In this document: piece after piece, positions 1 through 13,200 of the stretch
Numbering within the stretch: the stretch's first letter is position 1
Layout: each line of letters begins with the position of its first letter
Source: Siderastrea siderea
Taxonomy: Eukaryota > Cnidaria > Anthozoa > Scleractinia > Rhizangiidae
Assembly: GCA_964030785.1 (NCBI GenBank)
Contig: OZ034971.1
Location: 47,282,078-47,346,077 of the forward strand
Reading direction: 5' to 3'
Length of the DNA stretch: 64,000 bases
Program-made: the position numbers and the translations under genes
The notes under the pieces: generated by a model
What the model was told of the DNA's origin: nothing
The model's input: the letters and a program-made list of their open reading frames with translations, nothing else
The model's database searches: none

Positions 1-61
1 ACATAACTAAACCAAGCGGTATACATTAGCATTTTTATATTTTACTTTCATTGTCATCATC

Positions 62-704
62 AAAGCCGGCCAAGCGTTCCCGTCGTTAACGGACTAATGA
101 ATTCGTTAATGGCAAATTGATTCCGTTCGTTGATTGAATAATCCATTCGTGAAATGAATAATCCAATATTCAAATTGCGCCTCGATTCAATAAACAAATG
201 TTGATTTGCTTTTTTAAAAAAAGGAACAAAAGCCTTGCCACATACATCTCCTGAAACGCCAATGTTCAAGTTTATTTTGAGTATAAAGTGCAAGAGGAGA
301 TTGTAAAATAACGCAAAGGTTGCATGCTTATCACAGCGGACAACAAAGATCAATCGATCGATCAAACTGGTTCGCTTTTGTAAATATTCACAAGTATTGT
401 TTAACCGACAAGTATCAACCGGAGAATTAATCGTTTGTACCAACGCCGGTAGAAAAAGTAACAACATTCTATACTAATGACGTGTTTCCGCCATGTTTGG
501 TTGCACCATGCTTCGCCTTGCCTTCCATATATGGAATAGCTCAGTTGTTCATTAATCCAATCAACATTCGATTATTGAATCGAGGCTCAATTTGAATATT
601 GGATTATTCATTTCACGAATGGATTATTCAATCAACGAACGGAATCAATTTTTCATTAACGAATTCATTAGTCCGTTAACGACGAGAACGCTTGGCCGGC
701 CTTG
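62..704. mobile_element. Foldback inverted-repeat element
   Basis: The first ~150 bases (from AAGCCGGCCAAGCG) reappear in reverse complement at about 555-704, ending CGCTTGGCCGGCCTT. The arms share the motif TTAACGGACTAATGAATTCG. No transposase frame is visible between them, so it looks like a non-autonomous foldback element. The 135-residue minus-strand frame across it is a by-product of the repeat. Confidence 0.7.
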
Positions 705-1219
705 ACTGTAAACAACGCGTTTTACTGGGAAAGACATATAGCCTCCCTCGTTTCGCACCCAAGGGTTTGAATTGCAAACTTCCGGTGCAGGATGTTGATG
801 ACTTGGGCATCCTCTTAACTTTATTTATCTCAGAAAAAAGGTTCTTCTTGTGGTTGTTATGTTGTTTCTAAAGAGCAGTTTTCATCTGGGTAATGCCGGT
901 ATCGTAAAACAAAGCCACAGTAATCACTTAGGTCAATCGCAATGGATGCAAACAATCCAGTAAACCAGTAGGAACTCGAAACAAATACTGACATGTCGGT
1001 AGGTCAAGCCCGAAAGGACCCGTGCAAGCAACTCACGTTTGGTTTTAGTTTTACTTCTATCTGGTGAAGAAAGGAGCGTGATTTTATGACCAATCGCAGA
1101 GCGTAGTAAAGAAAACGCAAACTGCATTTTTCGACACTCAAACACCCTGCAATTGTTCATTCAGAGCCATATAATAAACTACACTAGTTTCCAAGAAGAA
1201 ATTGTTAATTTTGTTACAG
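705..1219. other. Sequence between element and first exon
   Basis: No exon with a family match was recognised here. It is presumably intron of gene 1, because the exon at 1220 begins in phase 1 and needs a coding exon upstream, outside the window. Confidence 0.4.
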
Positions 1220-1291
1220 CACATTCAACGCCAACGGGAAAAACAACTCCGACGCCAACACCGACAATAACGCAAGCACCAACAACGCCAG
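1220..1291 (+). CDS. Gene 1 exon 1 (in window): Thr/Pro linker
   Basis: 72 bases bounded by TTGTTACAG and GTGTGA. It is phase 1 at both ends and encodes a run rich in Thr and Pro ending APTTPG. Homologous linkers precede every later FS exon in the first six modules. Such runs are usually extended and O-glycosylated spacers (inference). Confidence 0.75.
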
Positions 1292-4200
1292 GTGTGATGA
1301 TTTGTTTGTTTGTTTCTTCTTTTATTTGATTTTTTGTTTTCTCGCGTGTCATCTCATTTGTAAAGTCTTGGTGTGCGCGGTGAACATCTTGGGCATTCGA
1401 CTGTAGATCTTTGCAATCCATACCTCTGCCACTGTGTTTTGTTTTTAGTCAAAACGTTTCCCTTTGCCATGTTCCAATCTACAACCTCCCCTCGACGTAC
1501 ATAAAGACGGCCCTCTTATACAAGAGTGGGGAAGGGGAAATCGTGTCCGATGCCATTTTTGGGAAAAAAGACAAGTTCATCATTTTGTTTGTTTGCTAGA
1601 AAATCGTACTTCATGACAAATTCAACTATTAATTTTCATGAAAGATGTTACTCCACTTCCAACACTTCCAAATTCCAATTAGATCGCGCAGACACAGTGC
1701 TACGTGTTCTACGTGTTCACATACACAAACAGTCGACCGGCTATTGACTAATAGAGACCAGTCTAAGTAAGACACTATATCTTTTGATAAACGATAAAGA
1801 AAGCTATTACAGATAATTTAATTGTGTATATGGAAAATCACGGGTGACTCGTGCTTATCTCATATCAAAAGCTGCCGTCACGTTTCAAGCAGGAAACTAT
1901 CGCACCGGCCAATTTGGAAAGTAGCTGGATTCAAAAAACGTTTCCGGTGGCCGGACTGACAAATTGGACTCCGCTTGACAGCCCTTGCAATGTTTTTCGC
2001 GCAGGTATTTACTAATTTGATTGGTATGTGGATGTAGTCCTATCAAATTAACCAACTGGGCTTCAAGTTGTACGGAATCACTTCTTTCTGTCGTACAGGA
2101 TCTGCGCAAAGTGACTTACAACTGACAAGTTACCATCCAAACCCTACAATGATCACCATCTATATGATCAGGGAAATGGCGACTTTGATGTAACTGAAAG
2201 GAATAAAATAGAGGTCTCAAGTCGAATACCTAGTTGTATGGCCTAACCTAGTTGTATGGCCTCGCAAGAGCATTCAACCGGCACCTGGAAGGTCATGGGT
2301 TGGACTCCCGTTGGGAGGACTCAGAATTTTTTTTCTGAGTATTCGACTTGAGAGCGCTATTTCATTCTTTTGATCACCATCTAATTTGTAATATCAATAC
2401 GTGATCAACTGACTATATGAATCATGCGAAAAACGACAATGATCACCGAAGATATATTGTTCTGATATTTAAACAACCTCTTCCAACTGCGGTCGTACAA
2501 AATATATAAAAAAAACGGTGAGGATAATTTGTATGTCGATATTGAGTTAATGAAACACCTTTCCAATGCATTTCTCGCAGATCCATGTAAAACGGAAGGC
2601 TGCAGTGCCCCATACAACATCGGCTGCCGAGTAGTGGACAACAAAGCGCAGTGTATTTGTCCCTCTTGTCCCAATATTCGCAGACCTGTTTGTGCATCGG
2701 ATGGAGTACAGGATCTGACCGAGTGTCACCTGAAGCAACAAGCTTGTCAGGCAGATATCACCGTCACTGTTAAAAAGCAGGGGACGTGTGGTAGGTTTGC
2801 TGAATACTGATTCAATTTAGCCCCTGTAATTTACGTCTAGGGAGTACTATAGTACAGATCGTTACATTTTAAGAAATAATAGTTGCGGTGAAAGCCACTA
2901 TAGGAACGCACTCCCAGATACCTTTATTGGCACTCCTGCATGTGTATTATCGTATTTGTAGCAAGAGCGAGCCTTAACAACATACTTAACAGTACTTAGG
3001 ATTCTGATCAGTTTGTTTCATTTGAGTACTTAAAGCCAAACACTTGAGTTGTTCAGAAAAACAAGTCAGTCACGCAGAAAAGCACGTGCCTTTTTCTGAT
3101 TAGTGATTACATTGACAGTTACAGTCGAAATACTCAGCGCATTCCGCTTATTATTTGGGAATGACTTTCATTAATCGGGGACGGATTGCATTATTGGAAT
3201 TAAGATTCCACTTTCAAATTGAATATTGTAATGTTCCGACGGTAGCCTTGTTTCAAGTAAGGAATACTGATTGGTTTATTATTGACATCTGGCAAATGTG
3301 TCACGTGCAAGTAGCAGACTATTGGTTTCCACGTAAATAAACAGTCTATTGTTGTAAAACTGTAAAGAATAATTTCTTAAAAGCAAGTGTGCTGTAAATG
3401 CACAACGAATGTTCCTGAAAATTGAGAAAAATTCCCTGTAATGTCAAACGGACTGAAACTAACAGCTGCCAACGGTTTTGTATTTCGCGTGTGAACTTTT
3501 GGCTTTTGTTAATAACAATCCAATCAACATTCGTTACTTCGAATGAGTCTACCGTTGGAACATTTCAATCGTCAATTTAGAAATAGAATTGTGATTGAAA
3601 TAGTGCAATCCGTTCCCGATTAACGAAAATCATTCCTGAATAATGAGCGGACTGCGCTGAGTATTTTGACTGTAACCTAATTGCATAACCTGAAATTCGT
3701 GAAAACGTAAATGACGCGTTCCTCAGGCCGGGCGTTCCCTCCTCCCTTCTCCCCAGACTCCTATTTACCCCCACTTTCTCGCCCCTCTTCCCCATCTCCG
3801 TTTACGCTCACCGTTTACACTTGCTACATAGATTATTTTAAAAACAATCGAAATCCATAACCAAAACTATTAATCTTGCAAGTTAAAGTGTTAATACAGA
3901 TGTATATTGCATGTTGTATACCAACTTGTAAAACACCAACGCTGAGGAAGGCAAGAATTTACCCAGTTTGAGCCAATAGGGTGAAGTGTCAGTTCATTCA
4001 CTAATATCTATTTACCATTGCTGTTTTATTTTTTAACATTACAAACAGATAAAGAGTGCCGCTCTCTCGTGGATATCGCTTTTATCATTGATTCATCTGG
4101 AAGTATTGGGCGCAGGAATTGGGAACGAATGAAGCGATTCGTCAAAGCAATGGTCAGCAAACTGGACGTTAGTAATGCCGCCACACACGTAGCAGCTATA

Positions 4201-7200
4201 GCGTACAGCAACAATCCTGAGGTCGTATGGCGGTTCCGTAACTTTCAGGGTACGGACGAGGTTAATCGAGTCATTGATCGTATGCCTTGGCAGCGTGGGT
4301 TTACATACACAGACAAAGCTCTTTTGCTTGCTGACAGGGACCTGTTCCAGACATTTAATGGCATGAGATTAAACGTACCAAAGGTAAGTAGTGCTCTAGT
4401 AATCGAGAAATGAAGATTCCATGCAGTCTACCGCTTCTCTTCTCATTTAATAGAGACAGACACATACATAGCAGCCTGCAGAGGTGACAAGCATAAGTCT
4501 GCAGGAATGCACCAAATAACTATTCACGTAGGCCACACAAAATAACTGCATCGGGTCTTATGCACTTGTCATCGGCTTCCCCGAGGGAAGGGGACCCCGC
4601 GCTGTTATGGGGACTTTGCTAATTGGGCATTTCAAAGTCCTTGTATTTCCCCACCGGTTGGGGATTTTTTTCCTAGCAGCAAAGTCCCCAGTATTTAAGG
4701 GGGGAAGCCAAACAACCAACAAGACTTCAAGATGCAATTCATTTTAGTTCTTGAACAAGTATCCAACGCTCGAGACAATAAACATTCTAATGAAAAATTC
4801 AACGTTTATTTTTTGGTCCCGAATAGTCCACAAGCTTTTCTAAACCTCTCCCATTACATCTGTATAGTTAGGTATAGGCAAATGCTATGGTAACAAAGAA
4901 CATACTATGATAATGGCTCATTTGCTGCATGTCTCTAAACACAACGCACCTTACTTCATGAAAGATTAGACCTATACTTAGGCGCCTCATTTAAGTTCAT
5001 TTTACAGTTCCTTTTTTCTCTCCTGAATTCCCCGCTAGCTGTTCTACTGTTCTGTTCATAGAGATATTTGACAGATGGTCCATTTCATGCACAGAAAAAA
5101 AATCTGCTGGATTTTAACATACACCTCCTCGTTCTCACCCGCACATCTTTTTCGAATCTTTTCATCAACGGAGCGAAAACACAACTTGCTCCCAATCTCC
5201 TCTTTCTTTGCCAGACGCAAAATCCCCGCATTTCCCCCGAGAGTTGGGGCATCATAAATCCGATGACAAGTGCATTCAGCTGAATTTGCGGTTAAGTCGT
5301 GAAAAGTGACAAAATATTATTTCTTTTTCTTTTAACAATCAAAACCAATCAAGCCTTCCTCCCTTGAGCCACGAAATAAACAATAGTAACTTACAAGCAG
5401 TGAAACACATCCCCCAAAAAAAGATCACCCCAAAGCTAATGAGTTCCGTTGCAGGTACCTAGTTATTCTCTACACACAAATAGAATGGTTTGGTTCTAAT
5501 TTCTATCTTCACCATTTCCCAAAAGAGTCGTTTATCTGTTAAATAACCATTGTAAATTACGAGATGTGGATACATTCACGGACCATAGCGAAAGTCAGCA
5601 AACCCTAATCTTATCCATTACAGCATTTGAGTTTCAAACTGGGGGTCGTACTAAATAAATAGAACACGCTGCACTGATAAATATTTTTTCTAGCTTTAAT
5701 CAGAACTGCTCAGGCTGTGGCCTATTTCGTACGGTTGTCTATTTCGACTATAAGGTTGCTTTTATTGGATGCTTTTGCAGTTGGCGGTTGTGATCACAGA
5801 CGGAAAGCAGACCACAACAGGGCAGTACACCAGACTTTCCGTTGCGTCACGAGGAATTAAAAACAAAGGAGTAACTGTGTATGCCGTTGGAGTTGGAAGC
5901 GGAGCAGACAAGGCAGAGCTGGAAGAGATAGCATCCGGGCCAGAGTACGTTTTCATATCCCCTTCGTTCAAAGAACTTCAGAATATTTCTCTTGGTTTGA
6001 CAAGACGACTCTGCGAAGGTAAATGTTAGTCGCTGATGCATTGTATTTTGATTACAACGAAAGATCAATAAGTAAACTATAATATTTCAAGGAGACTTCT
6101 GAGCCGGGCTTCTGAGTCCCCGAAGGAAGTGGAACCCATAACAGCTTTTGAACACCGGCCAATGCCCCAACTGATGCGTAGCGTCAGGAAGACTCTTGCG
6201 TGCGCTTGGAGAATTGTTGATTTTTTTCTCTTAATTGTTGTTTCTGAATGGCATGTTTTCTTTGTAGTAAGTAACACGTATTAAAATTTGTTACAGATGC
6301 CACGCCAACTCCGACGGCAACGACAACGACAACGCCAACTGCAACAGTAACAACCCCAACACCAACTACGCCAGGTAGTTTGTTTCCAACGTTCGCGTAT
6401 TTTATGGTAATTGATTTGTACTGTATCATCGATGGATTTTAAAAGTGTCAAGTAAATTGTCAGAAACACGTATTGAAATTTTGTTGCAGATGCCACACCA
6501 ACTCCGAAGGCAACGACAACGATAACGCCAACTGCAACAGTAACAACCCCAACACCAACTACGCCAGGTATTTTGTTTTCAACGTTCGTGCATTTTATGC
6601 GTAATTGATTTGTACTGTGTCATCGATGACTTTTAAACGTGACAAGTAAATTGTCATTGGGCGCATTTTGCAGATCCTTGCGAGAGAGTAGGCTGTAACG
6701 CTCCATACAACATCGGCTGCCGAGTCGTAGACGACAAAGCGCAGTGTATCTGCCCTACTTGTCCCATGAAACGCAGACCTGTTTGTGCATCGGATGGTGT
6801 GCAAGATCTCAGCGAGTGTCACATGAGGCAACAAGCTTGTCAGGCAAATGTAACTGTTGTTGTTGTAAAGCAAGGGCCGTGTGGTAAGTTTGGTGTGCAT
6901 ATTGTTTGAGATTGCACCCTGACATTAACAAAACGCTTAGTTAAATGTAGCCAAAGCTAGTCTGCACTTTTATGAAAGTCGATTGTCCTTTTTGCTGTAC
7001 CCATAACCAAGTCTGTGATATCAACATGGCGCTGTGTCTGCTTCGCATAGTGCTTATCTTCTTTCGGGTGACGATTTGTTTGAGAAATCTAGCAATTTGC
7101 TGCAGTATCCAGGTAAGAGATTGTGTTCTAACTCGGAGAATTACCAATAAACCTTGTCGTACTTTATGCACAAATGAGAGATAAGAGTCAGTTTCGGTAA

Positions 7201-10200
7201 GTTTTCTAGGATTTTGCAGTTGTCTGTTGCTCTTGTCTTTTAGATCTGAAATAACCAGCTATCGCACCAGATGAAGAAATTAATGTATTTTTGTATTTGC
7301 TTTTTAGATAAGGAATGTCGCTCTGTAGTGGATATCGCTTTTATCATTGATTCGTCTGGAAGTATTGGGCGTAGGAATTGGGAACGAATGAAGCGATTCG
7401 TCAAAGCAATGGTCAGCAAATTGGATGTTAGCAATGCCGCCACACACATAGCAGCTATAGCATACAGCAATAATCCCGAGATAGTATGGCGGTTCCGTTA
7501 CTTTCAGGGTACGGACGAGGTTAATAGAGTTATTGATCGCATGCGTTGGCAGCGTGGTTTTACGTACACGGACAAAGCTTTGCAACTTGCTGACAGAGAT
7601 CTGTTCCAGACATCGAATGGCATGAGATTTCACGTACCAAAGGTAAGGAATATCGTAGCAATCGGTCCTCGTATCATTCAGAATTCAGTTTTGAGTAGAT
7701 GCTCACACTGTTTTTTAAAGACAACGAACTGAACGCACCAAAGATAAGACTTATAGGCTTGTGTTTGTCCATTATGGTTGGTGCCTATCATTTGTCAGCT
7801 TTTAAATCATGAGTTGCTAGTAACAATGCAGTCCCCTCTGTAATTCTTCCTCTTAGTCAATGTAGGGGAGTTTTAAAGTGCAGGCAAGTTATTTTACAGT
7901 GATTGAATGTGTAAGTGGGCGAATTGACTGACATCGTAAAAAGCCTTTTAGCGCAATATGGAGGTCTTCATGTTTCACTCGGAAAGAAATAATGAAAAGA
8001 AAAGAAGCCTCCGTTTGAGTATCCTATTTCACAATAGATTTTAGTAACTTTCTCACTTCCTTATTTTGCAGTTGGCAGTTGTCATCACAGATGGAAAGCA
8101 GACAACAACAGGGCAGTACACAAGACTTTCAGTTGCTTCACAAGGAATAAAAAACAAGGGAGTAACTGTGTATGCTGTTGGAGTTGGACGCGAAGCGGAC
8201 AGGGCAGAGCTGGAAGAGATAGCATCCGGATCACAGTATGTTTTCACTTCCTCGTCATTCAAAGAACTCCAGAATATCTCTCTTGGGTTGACGAGGCGGT
8301 TGTGTGAAGGTAAGGAATTGTGAAGGAAAATTCTGAGTTCCCGACGGAAGAACAACCGCGTACAGGTCAGACGCTCTAATTAGTGAGCTACCAAGTTACA
8401 GGAACACTCGTGGAATATTTAATTAATGGTAACAAATTTTGAAATTTTCCAACAGACGCGACACCAACTACGAAGGCAGTGACAACATCAGCTCCAACAG
8501 TAACTAGCCCGACACCAACTACCCCAGGTATCTTCCTAGTAAGATTCGTGCCTTTTATAATGATTTATTCCCATTGTGTACTTGTTTATCGAATGTTAAC
8601 TAATTTTCTTTGGGCATATTTTGCAGATCCTTGCAAGACTGAAGGCTGCAGTGCTCCATACAATATCGGCTGCCGAGTGGTAGACAACAAAGCGCAGTGT
8701 ATTTGTCCCACTTGTCCCATGAAACGCAGACCTGTTTGTGCATCGGATGGTGTCCAGGATCTGAGCGAGTGTCACATGAAGCAACAAGCGTGTTTGGCGG
8801 ATGTGAAAGTTACTGTTAAAAAGCAAGGGACATGCGGTAATTTTTAATACATTAAGTTGTCAATATATTTATCTGTTTGTTGTTTGTCCTTAAATTATAT
8901 ATTTAAAATTGCACGGGTAGGGTGTTGCCCTCTATAACTTGAGCCACCTGTGGGGGAATGTGCGTTGTGGCCCAAATTAGAAGTTTTCAACCTGGGGAGT
9001 GTCTGCTCTTAGGTTAGGTATTTTAGTCTCAGACTGTAAGTGGATATCTGTGTGTACTAGTAGAAACAGCAAAATTGGGTTGGAAGAAAGAAAATTGATG
9101 CAGCACTACGATAGCGTCCAGGTAAATCATACCTGGTCAACTTTACAAAAGCCAAGGCTACCTAAACCTTGGAAAAGACATTTCTCCAAAACTGTGAATT
9201 ACATCTGTGGTCACCATTTCCCACACTTGATGTATACACAACACGTTCCAATTATGTTGTGATATTTGTTCATCAGATAAGGAATGTCGCTCCGTACTGG
9301 ATATCGCTTTTATCATTGATTCATCTGGAAGTATTGGGCGCAGGAATTGGGAACGAATTAAGCGATTCCTTAAGGCACTGGTCAGCAAACTTGACGTCAG
9401 TAATTCCGTCACACACGTAGCAGCTGTAGCGTACAGCAACAATCCGGAAGTGGTTATGCTGTTTAGGAACATTCAGGGTACTGACGAAGTTAATCGAGTA
9501 CTTGATCGAATGCGTTGGCAGCGTGGCTACACTTACACGGACAGAGCTCTTCTGCTTGCAGACAGATATGTTTTTCAGATTTCAAATGGCATGAGAGCAA
9601 GCGTGACGAAAGTAAGCAGTCTTGTATATATTAATTAGTAGTTGTTTGCCTACTTGTACTTCACTCAGTAAAAAGGAGAAACGAAGGATAACAGTCGAAA
9701 GGTGCTGTATTGCTGTGCTTGGGACAACAATTGCCTATTGCAGGTCTACTGGTGGTCTTCAAAATTGTCCTCCAGAAATCTTGTTTAGCTGCAATTGGTC
9801 GACCAACGAATAATTCCATTTCTCCGCCTTTGATATTCTAGGCGTTTTGTTTTATTCTTATGTTTTTTTTATTTGGCGGTTTTGATAACACACGGTAAAG
9901 AGTTAATCTCATTGCCCGTTGATTAGCTTACGAACGACTGTCTTAACAATTACTGGGGAACGTAATGAAATCAAAGTGCAGCAGGGAGATATCCATGGAA
10001 TCTCTGCAAGCAGCCGCCTACCTCCACTGTCACACCGAATTCAGTGGAAACCGACTAGCTTGACAAATACTTACCTGCACAAGAGCCTGCCAATAGGGTA
10101 GGGTGGGAGGGCACAAGAATCTGCGAAGATGCGTTTATGACGTAAGAACTGTTCATGTGCGAAGATCAGCTTAAAAGTAAACTTTAACAAGTTAAGGAAG

Positions 10201-13200
10201 ACTATTTACGTCCGTAAAAAGTCCTGAAGGCCACTCCATAGGTCACGTTTTGCAGGGGAATCCGCTAATCGCATTGGATCGAGTTTTTGTTGGCATAACT
10301 GTAACAGTACACCAGCCTTTTGCATCCTTCACTAGGAGTAAAAGTGCAAGAGTTTACCCCGTATACTATTGGATGGACAACAATTTCCCCTCTAAGCATC
10401 CGATTTTACGTTAACAGATAACGCAGTTTTTTGTTGTATGCAGATGGCGGTTGTCATCACAGATGGAAAGCAGACAACAACAGGGCAGTACACAAGACTT
10501 TCAGTTGCTTCACAAGGAATCAAAAACAAAGGAGTAACTGTGTATGCTGTTGGAGTTGGAAGCGGAGCGGACAAGGCAGAGCTGGAAGAGATTGCATCTG
10601 CGCCAGAGTATGTTTTCACATCGTCGTCATTCAAAGAACTCCAGGATATCTCTCTTGGGTTGACGAAGCGGCTGTGCCAAGGTAAGGGTTTCTGAACGAA
10701 AATTCTGAGTTCCCAACGGAAGACGAACCGCATACAAGTCAGAAGCCCTAATTAATTAGATACATAGCTAACGGAACACTCGTGGAATATTTCATTGATG
10801 GTAACAAATTTTGACATTTTTTCAACAGAGGCGACACCGACTACGAAGGCAGTGACAACACCAACTCCAAAAGTAACTACCCCGACACCAACTACCTCAG
10901 GTATCTTCCTAGTAATATTCGTACCTATTATAATTATTTACTCCCATTGTCTAGACCATCAACGGATGTTAAGCTATTTTGTATGGGTACACTTTGCAGA
11001 TCCTTGCATGACCGAGGGCTGCAGTGCTCCTTACAATGTCGGCTGCCGAGTAGTAGACAACAAAGCGCAGTGTATTTGTCCCACTTGTCCCAATATTCGC
11101 AGACCTGTTTGTGCATCGGATGGTGTTCAGGATCTCAGCGAGTGTCACATGAGACAACAAGCTTGTTTGGCAGATGTGAGAGTTACCGTTGCAAAGCAAG
11201 GAACATGCGGTAATTTTTAATACATTAAGTTGTTGATATATGTTTCTGTATATTTTTTGCCCAAGTATTATTTATTTAAAAACTGCACTGGTAATGTGCT
11301 GTCCTCTATAACGTGAGCCCGCCGTGGTGGAATGTGAGTGGAATGTGCGTTGTGGCCAGAATTAGACGTTTTTGGCCTGGGGAGTGTCTGTTGCCAGAAT
11401 GTAAGTGGATATCTGTGTGTATTGGTAAAAAATGCAAAAGTGTATTGGAAAATTGACTTAGAACTATGATAGCGTCCAGGTAAATAGGCAATCATACCTG
11501 ATCAACTTCACACCACGCACGGCCACGTCAACCTTGGAAAAGGCAGTTCTCCAAAATTGTGAAATGCATCCGTGGTCACCATTTTCCGCACTTGATCTAT
11601 ACACAACACGTTCCAATTATGTTGTGATATTTGTTCATCAGATAAGGAATGTCGCTCCGTACTGGATATCGCTTTTATCATTGATTCATCTGGAAGTATT
11701 GGGCGCAGAAATTGGGAACGAATGAAGCGATTCCTTAAGGTACTGGTCAGCAAACTTGACGTCAGTAATTCCGTCACACATGTAGCAGCTATAGCGTACA
11801 GTAACAATCCCATAGTAGAGATGCGCTTCTGGAACACTCAGGGTACAGATGAGGTTAACCGAGTGTTTGACAGAATGCTCTGGCAACGTGGTTATACTTA
11901 CACGGACAAAGCTCTGCAGCTTGCAGATAGAGATCTGTTTCAGACTGCAAATGGAATGAGACCAAGCGTACCAAAGGTAAACAGGCTGTTCCACATTCTT
12001 TATGGTCACTTTTTTGTTCCTTTGTTCCTTGTATAGTATGACTCACAGTGGTTAGAATGGAAATGTTAAGGCTCGTACCCGAGGCTTTCGTGTTGCTGCC
12101 GAGCATTTCTTTCAATTTTGGATGATTCGTTTTGTGGCTTTGAACTCGATTGAGAAATCAATTTCTATAATTTAAACCAATCACCACATTTCTTTTCTAA
12201 TATATAAATTCACAAACATCTCTTGATGGGAAGAATGTTTTAGCGTATTGTATTGTTCTCTGATTTTTCGAGTATCGCTCTGCAAAGCGGCAAGTGCTAA
12301 ATTACTGTTCGTCATGTGTTTTAGATATGTTTTGGACTTTTTGGATTCATTCTATAACGGATGACAATTCCTTTTAAAAAATCTGAGTTCACTTTTTACC
12401 CCTTAAGCCCCAATATTAGCATCCATATTCTCCTTACCATTCTCCATATATTTCCTATGTCGCTCGTTATGGCAATTTTAATTTTAAAAAATCAAGGCGT
12501 TTCATCTTTAGTGATTATTTCTTTTATTCTCATGATCTGTGTGTTTGATCAAGTAGTAATTGTGTAAGGAGAAGTTAGATGCTTGTCACTATTGGGACTC
12601 AAGGGGTTAAGAGTTAACGTTGTGTGTATCCTGCATAATGGCAGTTGGCGGTTGTGATCACAGACGGAAAGCAGACAACAACAGGGCAGTACACAAGACT
12701 TTCAGTTGCTTCACAAGGAATCAAAAACAAAGGAGTAACTGTGTATGCCGTTGGAGTTGGTAGCGGAGTAGACAAGGCAGAGCTGGAAGAGATAGCATCC
12801 GGACCAGAGTACGTTTTCACATCGTCGTCATTCAAAGACCTCCAGAATATATCTCTTGGGTTGACGAAGCGGCTGTGCCAAGGTAAGGGTCTTTTAAGGA
12901 AACTTTTGGGTGCCCGAAGGAAGACCAATTGCACACAGGTCAGAACGCTGTAATTAATGAGTCACAGAGCTAACGGAACACTCGTGGAATATTTCATTGA
13001 TGGTAACAAATTTTGAATTTTTTCCAACAGAGGCGACACTGACTCCGGAGGCAGTGACAACACCAACTCCAAAAGTAACTATCCCAACACCAGCGCCAAC
13101 TACCCCAGGTATCCTTCTAGTAACATTCGTGCCTTTTATAATAATTTACTCCCATTCTCTAGACCATCAACGGATGCTAAGCTTATTTGTATGGGTACAT

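Noticed and set aside
60..467. 135-codon minus-strand frame
   Set aside because: It lies across the arm of a foldback element and has no recognisable domain; an artefact of the repeat.
4026..4214. Minus-strand frames opposite the vWA and FS exons
   Set aside because: They recur opposite every module copy and merely mirror the conserved plus-strand exons.
7026..7112. Short hydrophobic frame from ATG to a GTAAGA donor, like a signal-peptide exon
   Set aside because: No counterpart in the introns of other modules, phase not compatible with the next exon without breaking the chain, and no upstream gene end to justify a new start.
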